Of a stretch of DNA of 6,802 bases, positions 1 through 5,695 are shown one piece after another. Within the stretch, counting starts at the first letter, position 1; each line of letters starts with the position of its first letter. Below the pieces are notes generated by a model. That model was not told where the DNA came from and did no database searches. It worked only from the letters and a program-made list of their open reading frames with translations. Source of the DNA: Deltaproteobacteria bacterium (GTDB taxonomy: Bacteria; Desulfobacterota; DSM-4660; Desulfatiglandales; HGW-15); contig DAOVAK010000149.1 of the NCBI GenBank assembly GCA_030671095.1, positions 1-6,802 of the forward strand, in the 5' to 3' direction. The position numbers and the translations under genes were made by a program.

Positions 1-504
1 TATCCCGAACCGCAAGAGCGCGACCCTCACGCCGAACGCTTCGGCCTTGAGTGCGGCAGATTCCCATTCCTGGGCCAGGGAAGCGAGAAAATTGTCACCT
101 GGCGCACTCTCTTCGACCAGTTCCTCATCTTCGTGAAATCCATAGTATCCAATCGCCGAAGTGCTGAGAAGTAAGGTCTCTTTCCCTTTCCGAGCAGCAA
201 GGGCCTCCACCAAATTTTGGGTTGTGTGGATACGACTATCCCTAATTATTGCTTTGGTTGTCTCGCTCCAGCGTCTGAAAATAGACGCGCCTGCCAGATT
301 AATGATAACGTCGTGCTCGGCTACACTTTCCTGCCACGTCCCCTTCTCGGTGGGATCCCCTTCCACGTATGTGGCGCCCTTTGGTAAAGGGCTGTCTTCA
401 TTGAGGGCTCGGGTCAAAACGGTTACTTGATGCTTCTCTTGGGTCAGTTTTTCTGTCAATGTGGTACCCACAAAGCCCGTTCCGCCTGTCATAAGAATCT
501 TCAT
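1..504 (-). CDS. TIGR01777 family NAD(P)-binding epimerase-like protein (SDR, YfcH/SDR39U1 type), C-terminus cut by window edge
   Basis: This is an atypical extended short-chain dehydrogenase with a Rossmann fold; substrate and reaction are not established for the family. The first 168 residues are present, and family members are about 300 aa, so roughly the last 130 lie beyond the left edge. Seen directly: the N-terminal dinucleotide-binding loop TGGTGFVG (residues 6-13), an NLAGA motif (69-73) followed by FRRW, and STSAIGYYG (114-122), the strand that carries the active-site-like Ser/Tyr region, then a Trp-containing helix (QEWESAA, 145-151). The start is ATG 504-502, with GAGG 8 nt upstream (AGCGAGGTAAATGCT). 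It lies 76 bp after the TIGR02757 gene on the same strand and is probably the last visible gene of the ferredoxin-HEAT-TIGR02757 cluster. Family assignment is secure; function is unknown. Confidence 0.92.
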   Translation of the reverse strand, partial: MKILMTGGTGFVGTTLTEKLTQEKHQVTVLTRALNEDSPLPKGATYVEGDPTEKGTWQESVAEHDVIINLAGASIFRRWSETTKAIIRDSRIHTTQNLVEALAARKGKETLLLSTSAIGYYGFHEDEELVEESAPGDNFLASLAQEWESAALKAEAFGVRVALLRFGI

Positions 505-580
505 AGCATTTACCTCGCTATTCGTTTGCCCGTTAACCCCGTGCTAAAAAGCCAACGAGCGAACCAAATGGAATGTATAC

Positions 581-1396
581 TTATTTCGTAGGCCAAGCTT
601 CTAGAAAACTCACCAGGTCTGTGTCATCACGGATTCCAAGACGCGTGAGAGCAAAATCGTAGCGAACAGGATCCTCTGGAGCGATTTTTCTGAAGGCATG
701 GGTGATATCAACAGCCGTGCGAAGGTCTGCCTGCCTCCGCTTTGTCAAATTAAGGAGGAGACATATCCTGTGCATATGGGTATCCAAGGGGACTATCAAT
801 TTGGATTCGGGAACGGAATTCCAACCTCCGGGATCCACCTCATCCTTTCTTACCATCCATCTCAGAAAAAGGTTCAGCCTCTTACAAGCACTTCCCTTAC
901 TTGGGGATGGCAGTAAACTGAACTTGCCATTTTTTGAGGAGCAGGTGTTGAATTCCCCCACAAAAGCTGAAAGGGCCGGAAGGATTGTGTCATCATTATC
1001 ATTGAAGCAGGCCGTAAAACAGGCATGAAGGGATCCGTACTGTTCGATCAGGCACTTTGCGCCCCACAACAGCTCGGCAAGCTGTTGGCCGGTTGTGAAT
1101 CGGTGTTTGAAATTAGCAAAGGTGTAAAGGAGAGAGTCTAGGGAGGAATTCAGGAGGAAAGCAGAGGGCGATGGATCCATTCTTTCAAGCACGGATGATA
1201 CGCTTTTCAGGATCTGGGCCACCCTTCCATAGGCAAGGGATGAGGCGATGAGTCCCACCACCTCTTTGTCTCGTAGGCCACGGTAGTCGTATAGGAATTC
1301 CAGGGGATCTGGATGGACCAGTTCTCGACGATGGTAGAGAGAAAAGAGTTCCTCAAGCCTTTCTCTGCTGATCATGCGTTGTGAAGTGGACTGCAT
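581..1396 (-). CDS. TIGR02757 family (DUF2400) protein
   Basis: A conserved protein of unknown function, 271 aa, about the usual family length. Seen: DPLEFLYDY (30-38), the signature LIASSLAYGRVAQI (49-62), a helix-hairpin-helix-like basic segment SKGSACKRLNLFLRWMVR (166-183) and PLDTHMHRI (203-211). From family knowledge the fold resembles HhH-type DNA glycosylases, but no activity has been shown to my knowledge, so a nucleic-acid role is only inference. The gene begins 16 bp after the HEAT-repeat stop, in operon spacing. ATG at 1396-1394 has no clear Shine-Dalgarno sequence. An out-of-frame ATG lies just upstream (1409) and an in-frame Met occurs at residue 8, so the start could be a few codons off. 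Translation may be coupled to the gene before it. Confidence 0.9.
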   Translation of the reverse strand: MQSTSQRMISRERLEELFSLYHRRELVHPDPLEFLYDYRGLRDKEVVGLIASSLAYGRVAQILKSVSSVLERMDPSPSAFLLNSSLDSLLYTFANFKHRFTTGQQLAELLWGAKCLIEQYGSLHACFTACFNDNDDTILPALSAFVGEFNTCSSKNGKFSLLPSPSKGSACKRLNLFLRWMVRKDEVDPGGWNSVPESKLIVPLDTHMHRICLLLNLTKRRQADLRTAVDITHAFRKIAPEDPVRYDFALTRLGIRDDTDLVSFLEAWPTK

Positions 1397-1412
1397 TTTT
1401 TGATTTCATAGG

Positions 1413-2120
1413 TTAGAGTTTGCGGGCTCTGCCTAAAATGGCCTCCAATGCTTCCTCAACCAGGTCCATCACACGGCAAGTGACAACCCCTTGATCTGTG
1501 TACATCTGGATTTGGCTTTCGTCATTCCTGAGTCCCCGAAGTTTTGAGACGGCCTCTTCCACTGCGAGAAGCCCCATAACCCGCGCAGCGAGACCTCTGA
1601 CGGTCGCATCGGTGGATTCCAAGTAGGGCAAGAGGTGTTGAACCGCATTTTGCACGATGTCTGCGTTGACCTGGGCTAGCCTCCCAATTGCCCAGATAAG
1701 GCCTCGCTGCAAAAGCTCATGTTCCAGGTAGTTCCCATCCTCCCTGGTGTAGGAAATCAAAATGGGGGCATATTCATTTGCCAGCCCATGGTGACGCGCC
1801 AAAATTTCACCCATGGCCTCGGGCGATCCCCAGCCGATACCCCCTGACTCATCGTTCAGGTTCCACATGAGGCGGCGCATGACGACTCGGGCCGATTCCA
1901 TATCTTCATTTGCCAGTCCTACGACTACCGTCCCCATTGCCTTGACTGCTCCCCACTTCACATTTTGATCCTTGTCGTAGAGAAAGGAGAAGAGGGGACT
2001 AATCACCTGGCGTCTAGGCAGCAGGCTTATTTCATCCAGGGCACTATCAAGATCAGGGGATTTCAGAAGATCATATATTCTTTTTTTGATTTCCCTGCCG
2101 GACAGGGATTTCGCACTCAC
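1413..2120 (-). CDS. HEAT-repeat protein, DVU0298 family
   Basis: A 235-aa all-helical protein with PBS-lyase-type HEAT repeats, typical of sulfate reducers and relatives; molecular role unknown. Seen: repeat-like helical pairs around residues 38-70 (PLFSFLYDKDQNVKWGAVKAMG), a family-specific block MRRLMWNLNDESGGIGWGSP (81-100), an ELLQRGLIWAIGRLAQ helix (135-150) and a C-terminal repeat with DATVRGLAARVMGLL (171-185). There is no signal peptide or membrane segment, so it is cytoplasmic and probably a protein-interaction scaffold. The start is GTG (2120-2118). The nearby ATG at 2124 is ruled out because it hits TGA after two codons, and GAGGAA sits 7 nt before the GTG. It starts 13 bp after the ferredoxin stop, so the two are almost certainly co-transcribed. 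Whether the HEAT protein contacts the ferredoxin is inference from gene order. Confidence 0.88.
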   Translation of the reverse strand: MSAKSLSGREIKKRIYDLLKSPDLDSALDEISLLPRRQVISPLFSFLYDKDQNVKWGAVKAMGTVVVGLANEDMESARVVMRRLMWNLNDESGGIGWGSPEAMGEILARHHGLANEYAPILISYTREDGNYLEHELLQRGLIWAIGRLAQVNADIVQNAVQHLLPYLESTDATVRGLAARVMGLLAVEEAVSKLRGLRNDESQIQMYTDQGVVTCRVMDLVEEALEAILGRARKL

Positions 2121-2121
2121 G

Positions 2122-2132
2122 ACATTTCCTCG
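2122..2132 (-). promoter_or_regulatory. Ribosome binding site fixing the GTG start of the HEAT-repeat gene
   Basis: On the minus strand the sequence CCGAGGAAATGTCGTG places GAGGAA 5-7 nt before GTG. The overlapping ATG is followed at once by TCG TGA, so it cannot open the gene. Confidence 0.6.
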
Positions 2133-2133
2133 G

Positions 2134-2334
2134 TCATGGAACTTCTTCCCAGGTGATGCAGTCGGCCGGACACATACTGATGACCTCCTGGATCTCCTCT
2201 TCCGAATATTCGGACAAATCCGCCACTTCTATGTGACCCGTCTCCTGGTTTCGTCTAAAAACGTGGGGACAGAGTTCGAGACAGGACTCGCAATCGGTAC
2301 ATTCTCCCAAATGAATGGCTGGAACCTTTTTCAT
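2134..2334 (-). CDS. Small one-cluster [4Fe-4S] ferredoxin
   Basis: A 66-aa cytoplasmic electron carrier. Seen: C12-x2-C15-x2-C18-x3-C22-P followed by C55-P near the C-terminus. This is the ligand layout of Desulfovibrio-type monocluster ferredoxins, where the first three Cys plus the late Cys-Pro bind one cubane cluster. C22 corresponds to the non-ligand Cys that makes a disulfide in D. gigas ferredoxin II, but its usual partner, eight residues before the last ligand, is Glu47 here. An extra Cys59 follows as CPADC. The middle (24-50) is acidic, as usual. The ATG at 2334-2332 has only a weak AAGGG about 5 nt upstream. It leads a tight minus-strand cluster with the HEAT-repeat gene 13 bp downstream. 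The redox partner cannot be told from sequence; the flavodiiron protein upstream normally uses rubredoxin instead. Confidence 0.93.
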   Translation of the reverse strand: MKKVPAIHLGECTDCESCLELCPHVFRRNQETGHIEVADLSEYSEEEIQEVISMCPADCITWEEVP

Positions 2335-2397
2335 GGGACCCTTATTCTCTCATGCCCCTAAAGAAGGAAACCATCAGCAGATTCCTACCATGCCCAT

Positions 2398-2426
2398 TTT
2401 CTACAGTTTCCCTGATCCACCATCAA
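2398..2426 (-). promoter_or_regulatory. Possible sigma-70-type promoter for the ferredoxin cluster
   Basis: On the minus strand TTGATG (2426-2421) and TAGAAA (2403-2398) are separated by exactly 17 nt, each matching four of six consensus bases. This would give a leader of roughly 55 nt before the ferredoxin ATG. The match is moderate and rests on spacing alone. Confidence 0.3.
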
Positions 2427-2432
2427 GGCATC

Positions 2433-2515
2433 ATCTGCGGCGTTGCCTTCGATTGCTCCTCCTTGCGGCGTATTGCCTCATACGCCTCAGTCGTCGCTCC
2501 TCGGCGCCTAACATC
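2433..2515. repeat. Hairpin-forming intergenic repeat unit (REP-like)
   Basis: The stretch is built from related GGCG-containing words. CTGCGGCGTTGCC (2435-2447) resembles TTGCGGCGTATTGCC (2463-2477), and CGATTGCTCCT (2450-2460) resembles CGTCGCTCCT (2491-2500 region). Its centre is a perfect 7-bp hairpin, GGCGTAT (2467-2473) with ATACGCC (2480-2486), which extends past one mismatch to about 10 of 11 pairs. ATCT words occur near both ends. Units of this look recur between genes in deltaproteobacterial genomes as far as I recall, but only one copy is in the window, so its dispersed nature is inferred. Confidence 0.5.
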
Positions 2516-2571
2516 TAATACCTTGCTGGTGATCAAGAATACTCCATAAGTCCCTGATTTCAGTCCTCAAT

Positions 2572-2594
2572 CCCAAATTAGACGGTGAATTGGG
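2572..2594. terminator. Weak stem-loop downstream of the flavodiiron gene
   Basis: CCCAAATT (2572-2579) and AATTGGG (2588-2594) form a 7-bp stem with one bulged A and an 8-nt loop. A short T-run (TTTT, 2597-2600) follows on the plus strand only. On the minus strand, where the flavodiiron transcript would end, there is no U-tract, so an intrinsic terminator is poorly supported. Confidence 0.22.
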
Positions 2595-2680
2595 GGTTTT
2601 AACAGGGTTTGACAAAACATCGAAACTCGGAGCGGGTAAGCATCTGAGATGGTTTCAAGGTCGATCCAATGGTCTGATCT

Positions 2681-3868
2681 TTATTCAGCAGGCAACGCCT
2701 TGGAGATTTTCTTGCCAAGCTCGCGGCACTCCTCAATGCCCTTTGCGTCCGGAATGTACTGTGTCTTCAACGGGGTATCGATCAGTTCGAATTTCATGGC
2801 TTCCAGTTCTTGCTGGATGAGTTTTGGGGCTTCACCGCTCCAGCCAAAGGAGCCGAAAGCGGCGCCTATTTTGTTTTTGGGCTTTAATCCTTTCAGATAG
2901 GTCAAAAAGTCAGCGATCGTGGGAAAGAGTCCATTATTCAAGGTAGGAGAACCGACGATGATCGCCCCGGCATCAAGGACCTCAGTGATAATATCGCTTC
3001 GGTGCCAGCTGCGCAGGTGCATGGGCATGGCTTTCACCCCTTCTTGGTTGAGGGCATTAACTATGGCCTCGGCCATCATCTCGGTACTGTGCCACATGGT
3101 ATCGTAAACGACCAGAGCCTTCCTCTTGGGTTTCTGTTGGCACCATTCCACATAAGCATTTACAATCTTCAGGGGATCTTTACGCCAGAGAATCCCATGG
3201 TCGGGGCAGATTATCTTTAGGTCCAATGACAGGTTCTGCACCTTTTCAAACACGTTGAGTATGAGGTCAGTATAAAGGAGGAGGATATTGGCGAAGTATT
3301 TTTTGGCATGAATCATGATCTCATCCCCAACCTGATCGTCGAATCTCTCCATGCTCGCGTAGTGCTGTCCAAAGCCGTCGCTGGCAAAGAGGATTTTGTC
3401 TTCTTTGGCGTAGGTAAACATACTATCGGGCCAATGAACCATCCTCGTCTCCAAAAACGTGAGCGTCCTCTTACCCAAACTCAATTCCCCGCCCTCTTCC
3501 ACTGTCTGGTAATTCCATTTCTGGGAAAAATGCCGGGGAAGATTTTTACGGCCCATCTTAGAGCAGTAGATGGGTTTGTCTTCCCCGATCCTGTGCATCA
3601 CCCTTGCAAGCCCACCGGAGTGGTCCATTTCCGTGTGGTTACTGATCACGTAATCAATTTTCTTGGGGTCTACAATTTGACTGATGTTATGGATGAGTTC
3701 ATCGGCGAATTCCTTTTTCACCGTATCGATCAGGGTGATTTTCTCATCCATGATGAGAAAGGCATTGTAGGTCGTCCCCTGTTTGGTCGAATAGCCATGG
3801 AAGTCCCTGATGTTCCAGTCAATCGCGCCAACCCAGTAAATGCCGTCTGCTACCTCTACCGGTTTCAT
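2681..3868 (-). CDS. fprA: A-type flavodiiron protein (rubredoxin:oxygen oxidoreductase, Roo/FprA family)
   Basis: A cytoplasmic enzyme that reduces O2 to water, or NO to N2O, with electrons from rubredoxin, protecting anaerobes from oxygen. At 395 aa it is the normal two-domain length. The N-terminal beta-lactamase-like domain (1-245) keeps all six diiron ligands: H78, E80 and D82 in HTEMDH, H145 (MVHWPDSM), D164 (SDGFGQH) and H224 (PDHGIL). The C-terminal flavodoxin domain (about 249-395) has the FMN loops YDTMWHST (255-262), GSPTLNNG (306-313) and GSFGWSGE (339-346). There is no C-terminal rubredoxin or NAD(P)H module, so a separate rubredoxin is required, and one is encoded at 5347-5508. 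The ATG at 3868-3866 follows AAAGGAGA at ideal spacing. The gene sits 28 bp from a large inverted-repeat element that may carry its promoter. Annotation is very secure; O2 versus NO preference cannot be told. Confidence 0.97.
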   Translation of the reverse strand: MKPVEVADGIYWVGAIDWNIRDFHGYSTKQGTTYNAFLIMDEKITLIDTVKKEFADELIHNISQIVDPKKIDYVISNHTEMDHSGGLARVMHRIGEDKPIYCSKMGRKNLPRHFSQKWNYQTVEEGGELSLGKRTLTFLETRMVHWPDSMFTYAKEDKILFASDGFGQHYASMERFDDQVGDEIMIHAKKYFANILLLYTDLILNVFEKVQNLSLDLKIICPDHGILWRKDPLKIVNAYVEWCQQKPKRKALVVYDTMWHSTEMMAEAIVNALNQEGVKAMPMHLRSWHRSDIITEVLDAGAIIVGSPTLNNGLFPTIADFLTYLKGLKPKNKIGAAFGSFGWSGEAPKLIQQELEAMKFELIDTPLKTQYIPDAKGIEECRELGKKISKALPAE

Positions 3869-3902
3869 GTCAATTCTCCTTTCATACTAAATATTTTGTA
3901 AC

Positions 3903-3930
3903 ATTTTAGCCTTTTGAAACAGCCGTGCAA
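3903..3930 (-). promoter_or_regulatory. Possible promoter of the flavodiiron gene inside the element's left arm
   Basis: On the minus strand TTGCAC (3930-3925) and TAAAAT (3908-3903) are 16 nt apart. The -10 matches five of six consensus bases and the -35 three of six. The start of transcription would fall near 3896, giving a leader of about 30 nt that contains the AAAGGAGA ribosome site. If real, the promoter is supplied by the inverted-repeat element. Confidence 0.3.
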
Positions 3931-4165
3931 AAACTCTTGGCGGGCTGAGCGGGGTTCTCTGGAGAGGCCAAAAACCAGGCCTCCTGTGCAGGTTTTCTTC
4001 AACGGCCTCCCTTGCCTTGACGCCTGCGCACACAGGCCGCCCAAATAAAGACCGGGCCAAGTTCAATGGTGAGTGAACAAGGCCTCAAAGCTACCTCGCT
4101 TTGTGCGCCATACCTAAAGGCAGCGGGCAAATTTTTTGGCCCCTCCAGAGAATGCCGCTTAGCCC

Positions 4166-4205
4166 AGGCGCTTTTTAAACGCCTCAGGCGCTTTTCAAAC
4201 GGCTA
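4166..4205. repeat. 20-bp tandem direct repeat in the right arm of the element
   Basis: Two adjacent 20-bp units (4166-4185 and 4186-4205), each starting AGGCGCTTTT, agree at 17 of 20 positions. The second unit corresponds to the outer arm of the inverted repeat. A local duplication here would help explain why the right arm is longer than the left. Confidence 0.6.
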
Positions 4206-4223
4206 AAGTATTACAATGTTTTG

Positions 4224-5327
4224 CTATTTCATTGCAGGTCGATAAACAGGCATAGTCACTTTAAAGGTGGTTCCCTCGCCTTCTTTGCTCATCAGGGTGA
4301 GAGAACTCCCCTCGTGATCTTCGATTATACCCTTGGAAATACTCAACCCAAGACCGGTGCCCAATTTCTTAGTAGTAAAGAACGGGGAAAAGATTTCTTC
4401 CTGATTTGTTTTCGGTATGCCACACCCATTATCTTCAAAAATAATCTCCACATTATTCTCAGTCGATTTGCACTGGACTAACAAATTTCCACCTTCCTCC
4501 ATAGCTTCAATGGAATTCTTGATCAAGTTTAGAAATACCTGTTTCAGCCTGCTCCGATCCCCTTCCACCAAAATGGGTTCCCCAGGTGCCTGAAACTTGA
4601 CCTGTATATTATTTTTCTCGCAATCATCCTTTACCAGAAGATGGACTTCTTCAAGGAGGTTGTGAATGTCTATCTCCTTCCTTCTGAGGGTCCTGGGTAG
4701 GTAAAGCTCCCTCAGTTCCTTAAGGAGACTCTCAAGCCTAGAGACCTCCTCCACTATAATATTGAGTTTGGTGAGGCTTTGCTCATCCTTAGTGGTCCGT
4801 ATCACTTGGCGGACGAATCCGCCTATCAGCATAAGCGGATTCTTGATCTCGTGACTGATCTCTGCCACAACCTGGCCAAGGGCTGCAAGGCGTTTCGATT
4901 TTTCGATCTTGTCCTGAAGGGCCTTGGTCTCGGTCAGATCGCGGATGATGCCGGTGAAATAGAGTTTGCTCCCCTCCTCAGATACAGAGAAGGAAATGTC
5001 GGCGGGAAAAGGATCTCCATTTTTCCGGGTGGCGACAATCTCCGTGTGCTGGCCAATACGTTTAGGGATCCCTGTCTTTATGAAGCGGTCGACCGCCGCA
5101 TGATGATCACGACTTCAGCTGGCCGACATGATTACGTTAAGGTCATGACCTATAACCTCATTTCGGCTGTACCCAAAGATCTTTTCTGCCGCCTTGTTAA
5201 AGAATACGACCTTCTGGTTTTCATCTATGGTGACAAAGGCCTCGTTGGTATTTTCAACGGCAATTTTGAGGATGGCCAGCACCCTATTTTCATCATGGTG
5301 ATCATCCATATTCTGGCACACAATCAT
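4224..5327 (-). CDS. Soluble PAS-domain sensor histidine kinase with one in-frame TGA (candidate selenoprotein, otherwise disrupted gene)
   Basis: Read through a single TGA at codon 71 (5117-5115), this gives a 367-aa cytoplasmic kinase with no membrane segment. A PAS domain covers about 19-130: AFVTIDENQKVVFFNKAAEKIFGYS before the TGA, and FIKTGIPKRIG, ATRKNGDPFPADISFS and LYFTGIIRDLTE after it. HisKA has phospho-acceptor H159 in AEISHEIKNP. The ATPase domain has an N-box with N267 and N271, D299NGCG, FSPFFTTK (313-320) and GTGLGL (323-328), all intact. The two halves are in the same frame with no other stop, and both are needed for one PAS fold. The TGA falls where related PAS kinases carry Cys or an aromatic residue (from memory), followed by SRDHH. 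A GGUC-loop hairpin follows the TGA. The start ATG lies 19 nt after the rubredoxin stop without its own good ribosome site, suggesting translational coupling. Alternatives are a fresh pseudogene, a sequence error, or separate short products (GTG 4868 could only restart within HisKA). Confidence 0.72.
5085..5099 (-). promoter_or_regulatory. Candidate bacterial SECIS hairpin just after the kinase TGA
   Basis: In the mRNA, GCGG (16-19 nt after UGA) pairs with CCGC (27-30 nt after). Inside them C20 can pair with G25, enclosing a GGUC loop at nt 21-24, with A26 bulged. The E. coli fdhF SECIS also has a GGUC loop, at nt 19-22 by the same count, and a bulged base on the 3' side of the stem. A competing register, GCGG/UCGA loop with outer AUG/CAU pairs (5104-5080 region), is also possible. 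The hairpin is seen in the sequence; SelB recognition is inferred. Confidence 0.42.
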
Positions 5328-5346
5328 GAAGGGAATTTTTTATGGG

Positions 5347-5508
5347 CTAATCCTCCTTTTCAAACTGGTCTTTGGTTGCCCCGCAGATAGGGCAGGTCCA
5401 GTCATCAGAAAGGTCTTCAAAAGAGGTCCCAGGCTCTATACCACTGTCAGGGTCTCCGTTGGCAGGGTCATACACATAGCCACAAATCGTGCATACATAT
5501 TTATCCAT
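5347..5508 (-). CDS. rub: Rubredoxin
   Basis: A 53-aa one-iron electron carrier of standard length, missed by length-filtered gene finding. Seen: [19 protein letters not shown] with C6 and C9, and [16 protein letters not shown] with C39 and C42, giving the Fe(SCys)4 site, plus conserved Y11, Y13, the DPAxGDPDSGI loop (14-24) and W37. There is no fusion partner. The ATG at 5508-5506 has a near-perfect AAGGAGGAA 8 nt upstream, so it should be well translated. Its expected partner is the flavodiiron protein at 2681-3868: in D. gigas the rubredoxin and roo genes are adjacent and co-transcribed. Here the histidine kinase and the inverted-repeat element separate them. The kinase starts 19 nt after the rubredoxin stop, so rubredoxin and kinase are very likely one transcript. 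Confidence 0.97.
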   Translation of the reverse strand: MDKYVCTICGYVYDPANGDPDSGIEPGTSFEDLSDDWTCPICGATKDQFEKED

Positions 5509-5514
5509 CCTTTA

Positions 5515-5523
5515 TTCCTCCTT
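5515..5523 (-). promoter_or_regulatory. Strong ribosome binding site of rubredoxin
   Basis: AAGGAGGAA on the minus strand is a near-complete anti-16S match, with about 8 nt to the ATG. It confirms the start of this very short gene. The end of the rubredoxin gene itself carries another AAGGAGGAT about 24 nt before the kinase ATG, too far for normal use. Confidence 0.7.
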
Positions 5524-5592
5524 CTCTAGTTTGTTCGATTAGATTCGTCGGTCTCACATTGACTTTGACACCATATACCCATATATTTACAA

Positions 5593-5612
5593 AAACTCAC
5601 ACCTCTGAGTTT
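5593..5612. promoter_or_regulatory. Perfect 7-bp inverted repeat in the divergent intergenic region, possible operator
   Basis: AAACTCA (5593-5599) and TGAGTTT (5606-5612) flank a 6-nt spacer. The site lies in the 187-bp region between the divergent rubredoxin and radical SAM genes (5509-5695), where regulators of either gene would bind. It could also form a small hairpin. The same region holds an AT-rich CCATATACCCATATAT stretch (5570-5586 area), but I could not place a convincing promoter for either direction. Confidence 0.3.
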
Positions 5613-5695
5613 ATGTTCAGGAACAGTGGCCCGCAATCGGTCTCCCTGCCAAACGAAAACAGTACTAAATAGATAAAATCTTAAATCGGGAACTT

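Larger units (their letters stand above)
2335..2680. other. 346-bp intergenic region between flavodiiron and ferredoxin genes
   Basis: No convincing gene was found on either strand; short open frames here lack family features. The region holds, from the flavodiiron end: a weak stem-loop (2572-2594), a hairpin-forming repeat unit (about 2433-2515) and a possible promoter for the ferredoxin cluster (2398-2426). The gap suggests that the ferredoxin cluster is transcribed separately from the flavodiiron gene. Confidence 0.6.
3896..4216. repeat. 321-bp nested inverted-repeat element (MITE-like or long palindrome)
   Basis: The two ends are reverse complements. The outer arms, 3896-3919 and 4216-4193, agree at 21 of 24 positions and begin TTGTAA. 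The inner arms, 3942-3974 and 4165-4133, agree at 29 of 33, including TTCTCTGGAG and GGCCAAAAA. The segments between outer and inner arms differ, the right one being 5 bp longer. About 160 bp of unpaired centre (3975-4132) carries no gene. The element ends 7 bp from the kinase stop and 28 bp from the flavodiiron start, filling the whole gap. Long terminal inverted repeats without a transposase suggest a miniature transposable element; no clear target-site duplication is visible. As RNA it would fold into a long imperfect hairpin that could act as a terminator or processing site. The repeat structure is certain; mobility is inferred. Confidence 0.75.

Noticed and set aside
2315..2549. Short plus-strand frames in the flavodiiron-ferredoxin gap
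   Set aside because: They overlap a hairpin repeat, are rich in Arg/Leu/Ser from repeat composition, and show no domain or convincing ribosome site.
3308..3901. 197-codon plus-strand open frame opposite the flavodiiron gene
   Set aside because: It lies antisense to a fully conserved enzyme and shows no recognisable domain; it is a shadow of codon bias.
4815..4842. Perfect 8-bp inverted repeat GAATCCGC / GCGGATTC with 12-nt loop
   Set aside because: It lies inside the conserved HisKA coding segment (IKNPLMLIGGF) and is explained by codon choice; there is no T-run or regulatory context.
4224..4868. Kinase gene annotated as starting at GTG 4868
   Set aside because: That start would begin five residues before the phospho-acceptor His and cut HisKA. 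The frame continues upstream with PAC-like and PAS sequence to the TGA and beyond, so the gene is longer.
5115..5327. Stand-alone 70-aa PAS protein
   Set aside because: It contains only the first half of a PAS fold; the missing half follows in the same frame directly after the TGA.
4779..5390. 203-codon plus-strand open frame opposite the kinase and rubredoxin
   Set aside because: It runs antisense to the PAS/HisKA and rubredoxin coding sequences; the minus-strand motifs are decisive.
5630..5650. GTGGCCCGCAATCGG as a sigma-54 promoter
   Set aside because: It lacks the TTGCA-type -12 element and correct GC dinucleotide at the required spacing.
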